Source: Azospirillum lipoferum
Lineage (GTDB): Bacteria > Pseudomonadota > Alphaproteobacteria > Azospirillales > Azospirillaceae
NCBI RefSeq assembly: GCF_024170005.1
Contig: NZ_JALJXJ010000002.1
Coordinates: 496,001 to 560,000, forward strand
Reading direction: 5' to 3'
DNA length: 64,000 nucleotides
The notes under the pieces are model-generated. The model saw nothing but the letters and a program-made list of their open reading frames with translations, made no database searches and had not been told where the DNA came from. Made by a program: the position numbers and the translations under genes. Numbering within the stretch: the first letter of the stretch is position 1; each line of letters begins with the position of its first letter. Shown piece after piece: positions 60,899 to 64,000 of this stretch.

Positions 60899-61842
60899 TG
60901 GCCAACCCGGATTTCCGCGCCGCCGCCGGCGCGCGCGCGCGGGACGAGATGCCGACCCCGCCGCGCGCCATGGCCGCGTCGGCGGAGAAAGGCAAGCGGC
61001 GCCGTGCCTGGCCGCGCTGGACCCGCTCCGCCGTCAAGACGGCGCTGCTGCTGGTGCCGGTGCTGGGGCTGACCGCCGCCGCCGGCTCGGCCTGGAAGCG
61101 CGGCAATCTGGCAGAGACGCTGGAGGCGGCACAGGAGAGCGTCGTCCGGCTGACCGGAGACATGGGCTTCCGCCTGTCGGAGATCCTGGTGGTGGGCCGC
61201 AGCGAGACCGAGCGCGACGTCGTGCTCGACGCGCTGGGCGTGCGCCGGGGCGAGCCGATCCTGTCCATCGACCTTGCCGATGCCAAGCAGCGGCTGGAGG
61301 AGCTGCCCTGGGTGTCGTCCGCTTCGATCGAACGGCGTCTGCCCGGCTTCCTCTATATCCGCCTGTCCGAACGCCAGCCGATGGCGATCTGGCAGCATGA
61401 CCGTCAGTTCACCGTCATCGACCGCGCCGGCCGCCCGCTGGCCGACGCGGCGGAACTGGCGCGCCGCGGCAACCAGCGGATCGAAACGCTGCCGCAGGTG
61501 ATCGGCGCCAATGCGCCGCAGCAGGTCCACACACTGCTGTCGGCGCTGGAGGGCGCACCCACCATCGCGCCGATGCTGTCCTCCGCCAGCTGGATCAGCG
61601 ACCGCCGCTGGAACCTCCAGCTCGGCAACGGCGTGACGGTGAAGCTGCCGGAAGGCAATGCCGAGATGCGCCGCGCGCTGCGCCAGCTGGAGCAGATGCA
61701 CGCAGCCAGCCATGTGCTGGACCGCGACATCGTCGCCATCGACCTGCGCCTGCCCGACAAGGCCGCGATCCAGACCTCCGCCACCGCCCAGCTTCCGGGC
61801 TGGGAGGACGATACGAAGAAAAAGAACGGCAAGAAATCGTAG
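60883..61842 (+). CDS. ftsQ: Cell division protein FtsQ
   Basis: 319 residues. A basic cytoplasmic N-terminus of about 48 residues, one membrane helix (about 51-69), a POTRA domain (about 96-165, RLSEILVVGRSET, RRGEPILSIDLADAKQRLEELPWV) and the FtsQ beta domain with FTVIDRAGRPLAD. A Lys-rich end (DDTKKKNGKKS) finishes the protein. It scaffolds FtsB and FtsL in the divisome. Identity from domains and from its position between ddl and ftsA. Confidence 0.94.
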   Translation: MSARLMANPDFRAAAGARARDEMPTPPRAMAASAEKGKRRRAWPRWTRSAVKTALLLVPVLGLTAAAGSAWKRGNLAETLEAAQESVVRLTGDMGFRLSEILVVGRSETERDVVLDALGVRRGEPILSIDLADAKQRLEELPWVSSASIERRLPGFLYIRLSERQPMAIWQHDRQFTVIDRAGRPLADAAELARRGNQRIETLPQVIGANAPQQVHTLLSALEGAPTIAPMLSSASWISDRRWNLQLGNGVTVKLPEGNAEMRRALRQLEQMHAASHVLDRDIVAIDLRLPDKAAIQTSATAQLPGWEDDTKKKNGKKS

Positions 61843-61922
61843 GACGAGATGGTAAGACTTGCCGGCGACAGGCTCTTGTGGGGAAGCACCTGTCATCGGC
61901 GGACAGGAGTCGAGGGAAAGTC

Positions 61923-63215
61923 TTGGGGGGCATGTTCGGGATGGGATTCAACGGTGCCAAGAAGCCGAAGCGGCCGGCCCGTGGCGGGATCGTCACGGCG
62001 CTGGACGTCGGCTCGACGAAGGTGTGCTGCGTCATCGCGCGGATGGAGGAGCCCGGCTCCCTCCGCGTGATCGGCGTCGGCCACCAGATCGCCACGGGCA
62101 TCCGCGCCGGGACCATCATCGACATGGAGGCGGCGGAAACCTCGATCGGCGCCGCCGTTCACGCCGCCGAACAGATGGCCGGCGAGACGGTGCATGACGT
62201 CGTCGTCAACCTGTCGATGGGCCATCCGCGCTCCCACGCCTTCACCGCCACCGTCCCGGTTTCCGGCCAGGAGGTGACGGAGGGCGACATCCGCCGCGCC
62301 ATGGCCCATGCCCGCACCCTTCAGGCCGGCCCCGATCAGGCGCTGATCCACACCATCCCGCTGGGCTTCACGCTGGACGGCAGCCGCGGCATCCGCGATC
62401 CCAAGGGGATGAGCGGCCATACGCTGGGTGCCCAGCTGCATGTCGTCACCGCGGCGGCCGGGGCCATCCGCACGCTGCATGCCTGCATCGCCCGTTGCCA
62501 CCTGAACATCGAATCCATCGTCGTCAGTCCCTTCGCCTCCGGCCTCGCCTGTCTGGTGGAGGACGAGATGGAGATGGGGGCGGCCTGCGTCGATATCGGC
62601 GGCGGCGGCACCACCATCTCGATCTTCGCCGAGGGCAATCTGGTTTGGACCGGCTTCGTCCCCCTGGGCGGCCGGCACGTCACCAACGACATCGCCCACG
62701 GGCTGGCCACGCCGCTGGTCCATGCCGAGCGGCTGAAGGTGCTCTACGGCAGCGCCCGGGTGAACCCGGCCGACGAGCGTGAGATGATCGAGGTGCCGCA
62801 GATCGGTGAGGACGAGCGCAGCGGCAGCGGCACCGCCAGCCATCCGCGGTCCTTCCTGGTCAGCATCATCCAGGCGCGGATGGAAGAGATCTTCGAAGAG
62901 GTGCGTAGCGCCATTGAGCAGTCCGGCCATTCCCAGCTGGTCGGCCGCCGTGTCGTGCTGACCGGCGGCGCCAGCCAGCTGCCCAACACGCGCGAGATGG
63001 CCGCCCCCATCCTGGACAAGCAGGTCCGCATCGCCCGTCCGACCCGGATCGCCGGCCTCAACGAGGCGCATGGCGGTCCGGCCTTTTCGACGGTGGCGGG
63101 CCTGCTCCTACATGCCGTCCGCAACCCGACGGAGCTGATGGTGACCGGCCAAGAGGCGGTCGCGTCAACCGGGCTCCTCGGCCGCGTCGGCCTGTGGCTG
63201 CGGGAGAATCTCTGA
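61923..63215 (+). CDS. ftsA: Cell division protein FtsA
   Basis: 430 residues if the TTG at 61923 is used (GAGG seven bases upstream); ATG at 61932 would give 427. Actin-like ATPase: [14 protein letters not shown] (phosphate 1), [12 protein letters not shown] and the FtsA-specific 1C domain, [14 protein letters not shown] (phosphate 2), [13 protein letters not shown] (adenosine). The C-terminal amphipathic helix [14 protein letters not shown] anchors it to the membrane. It tethers FtsZ. The gap from ftsQ is 80 bases, longer than usual in this operon, leaving room for a promoter. Confidence 0.95.
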   Translation: MGGMFGMGFNGAKKPKRPARGGIVTALDVGSTKVCCVIARMEEPGSLRVIGVGHQIATGIRAGTIIDMEAAETSIGAAVHAAEQMAGETVHDVVVNLSMGHPRSHAFTATVPVSGQEVTEGDIRRAMAHARTLQAGPDQALIHTIPLGFTLDGSRGIRDPKGMSGHTLGAQLHVVTAAAGAIRTLHACIARCHLNIESIVVSPFASGLACLVEDEMEMGAACVDIGGGGTTISIFAEGNLVWTGFVPLGGRHVTNDIAHGLATPLVHAERLKVLYGSARVNPADEREMIEVPQIGEDERSGSGTASHPRSFLVSIIQARMEEIFEEVRSAIEQSGHSQLVGRRVVLTGGASQLPNTREMAAPILDKQVRIARPTRIAGLNEAHGGPAFSTVAGLLLHAVRNPTELMVTGQEAVASTGLLGRVGLWLRENL

Positions 63216-63336
63216 TGATCCCGTCAGCCGCCATTCACCGATTCCCGAACGGACAGACACCGGACACAACCGGGCGCCGGTCGCGGCATATCAAACATCA
63301 AACCCAATGAAAACAGGTTGTGGAGGCCTGCACAGA

Positions 63337-64000
63337 ATGATCAACGTGACCATCCCCCAGATCGAGCCCGAGCTGAAGCCGCGCATCACCGTGTTCGGCG
63401 TCGGCGGCGCCGGCGGCAACGCCGTCAACAACATGATCAAGTCGAACCTGGAAGGCGTGGACTTCGTCGTCGGCAACACCGACGCGCAGGCGCTGAAGGG
63501 TTCCTTGTGCGAGAAGCGCATCCAGCTCGGCACCGGCACCACCCGCGGCCTGGGCGCCGGCTCCAAGCCGGATGTCGGCCGTGCCTCGGCCGAGGAGCAG
63601 ATCGACGAGATCGTCCAGTATCTCGAAGGCTCCAACATGGTGTTCATCACCGCCGGCATGGGCGGCGGCACCGGCACCGGTGCCGCTCCGGTCATCGCGC
63701 GCGCGGCCCGCGAGCGCGGCATCCTGACCGTCGGCGTCGTCACCAAGCCCTTCCATTTCGAGGGCGGTCACCGCATGCGGCTGGCGGAAGGCGGCATCGC
63801 CGAACTGCAGCAGTATGTCGACACCCTGATCATCATCCCGAACCAGAACCTGTTCCGCATCGCCAACGAGAAGACGACCTTCGCGGACGCCTTCAAGATG
63901 GCCGACGACGTTCTGCATTCCGGCGTCCGCGGCGTCACCGACCTGATGGTGATGCCCGGCCTGATCAACCTGGATTTCGCCGACATCCGGTCCGTCATGA
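63337..64000 (+). CDS. ftsZ: Cell division GTPase FtsZ, 3' end beyond window
   Basis: The first 221 codons are visible. Tubulin-like GTPase forming the Z ring. [15 protein letters not shown] (nucleotide loop), NTDAQAL, the tubulin signature GGGTGTG (109-115), and [16 protein letters not shown] are intact. [17 protein letters not shown] is the T7-side helix region. GGAGG ten bases before the ATG. The 121-base gap after ftsA probably carries its own promoter, as is usual for ftsZ. The T7 loop motif [11 protein letters not shown] sits at the window edge. Confidence 0.97.
   Translation, partial: MINVTIPQIEPELKPRITVFGVGGAGGNAVNNMIKSNLEGVDFVVGNTDAQALKGSLCEKRIQLGTGTTRGLGAGSKPDVGRASAEEQIDEIVQYLEGSNMVFITAGMGGGTGTGAAPVIARAARERGILTVGVVTKPFHFEGGHRMRLAEGGIAELQQYVDTLIIIPNQNLFRIANEKTTFADAFKMADDVLHSGVRGVTDLMVMPGLINLDFADIRSVM

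Overview
The window is a GC-rich alphaproteobacterial chromosome segment, most likely Rhodospirillales and Azospirillum-like. This rests on the very high GC of most genes, an NDUFA12-type complex I accessory subunit next to MlaD and a DUF2155 protein, alphaproteobacterial-style Mur ligases, and one uninterrupted mraZ-to-ftsZ division and cell wall cluster. The genus is inferred, because no 16S gene is present.

Layout. 1-6030: housekeeping genes purD (partial), xseA, pyrC, a secreted Ala/Lys/Thr-rich protein and hisS. 6031-7414: an AT-rich insert with one orphan membrane protein. 7415-16000: a divergent class A penicillin-binding protein, an AT-richer FkbM methyltransferase, rplY-pth-ychF, and a Na/Pi cotransporter-PhoU protein. 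16181-23177: an EAL phosphodiesterase overlapping a convergent Nudix gene, a LysR regulator with an MFS transporter, then NDUFA12, mlaD, a glycine-zipper lipoprotein, DUF2155 and an alpha/beta hydrolase. 23524-28503: cysE-iscR-iscS-hscB-fdx-mnmA, a shortened iron-sulfur/thiolation cluster without iscU, iscA or hscA, whose HscB-like protein has lost its HPD motif. 28673-30688: elongator tRNA-Met with promoter and terminator, then an AT-rich segment with a putative PD-(D/E)XK nuclease. 30689-44141: REC-GGDEF cyclase, AcoR-type sigma-54 activator, fused 5-oxoprolinase, GNAT protein, DjlA-like co-chaperone, an internally duplicated membrane protein, an Uup-type ABC-F ATPase, an EamA transporter and an AmpD/AmiD-type amidase. 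44197-44603: RNase P RNA. 44604-45331: a non-coding region with DnaA boxes, GANTC sites and 10-bp-phased TGGGN repeats. 45332-64000: mraZ, rsmH, ftsL, ftsI, murE, murF, mraY, murD, ftsW, murG, an 83-residue orphan, murC, murB, ddl, ftsQ, ftsA and the start of ftsZ.

The dcw genes run in one direction, mostly with 4-base ATGA overlaps or very short gaps. They should form a long translationally coupled operon making lipid II and the divisome. The region upstream of mraZ carries a four-copy MraZ-type operator over a probable promoter. It also holds two inverted pairs of DnaA boxes, so it is either a DnaA-controlled division promoter or a chromosomal origin. In the Fe-S cluster, cysE supplies cysteine, iscS takes the sulfur, and mnmA is a likely sulfur consumer. 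The scaffold and Hsp70 partners must be encoded elsewhere or be absent.

The points most worth follow-up are the rnpB-mraZ intergenic region, the reduced isc cluster with its DPE J-domain, the AT-rich nuclease gene behind tRNA-Met bracketed by a 12-bp direct repeat, and the orphan 83-residue gene between murG and murC. No CRISPR array, insertion sequence or complete prophage was seen.
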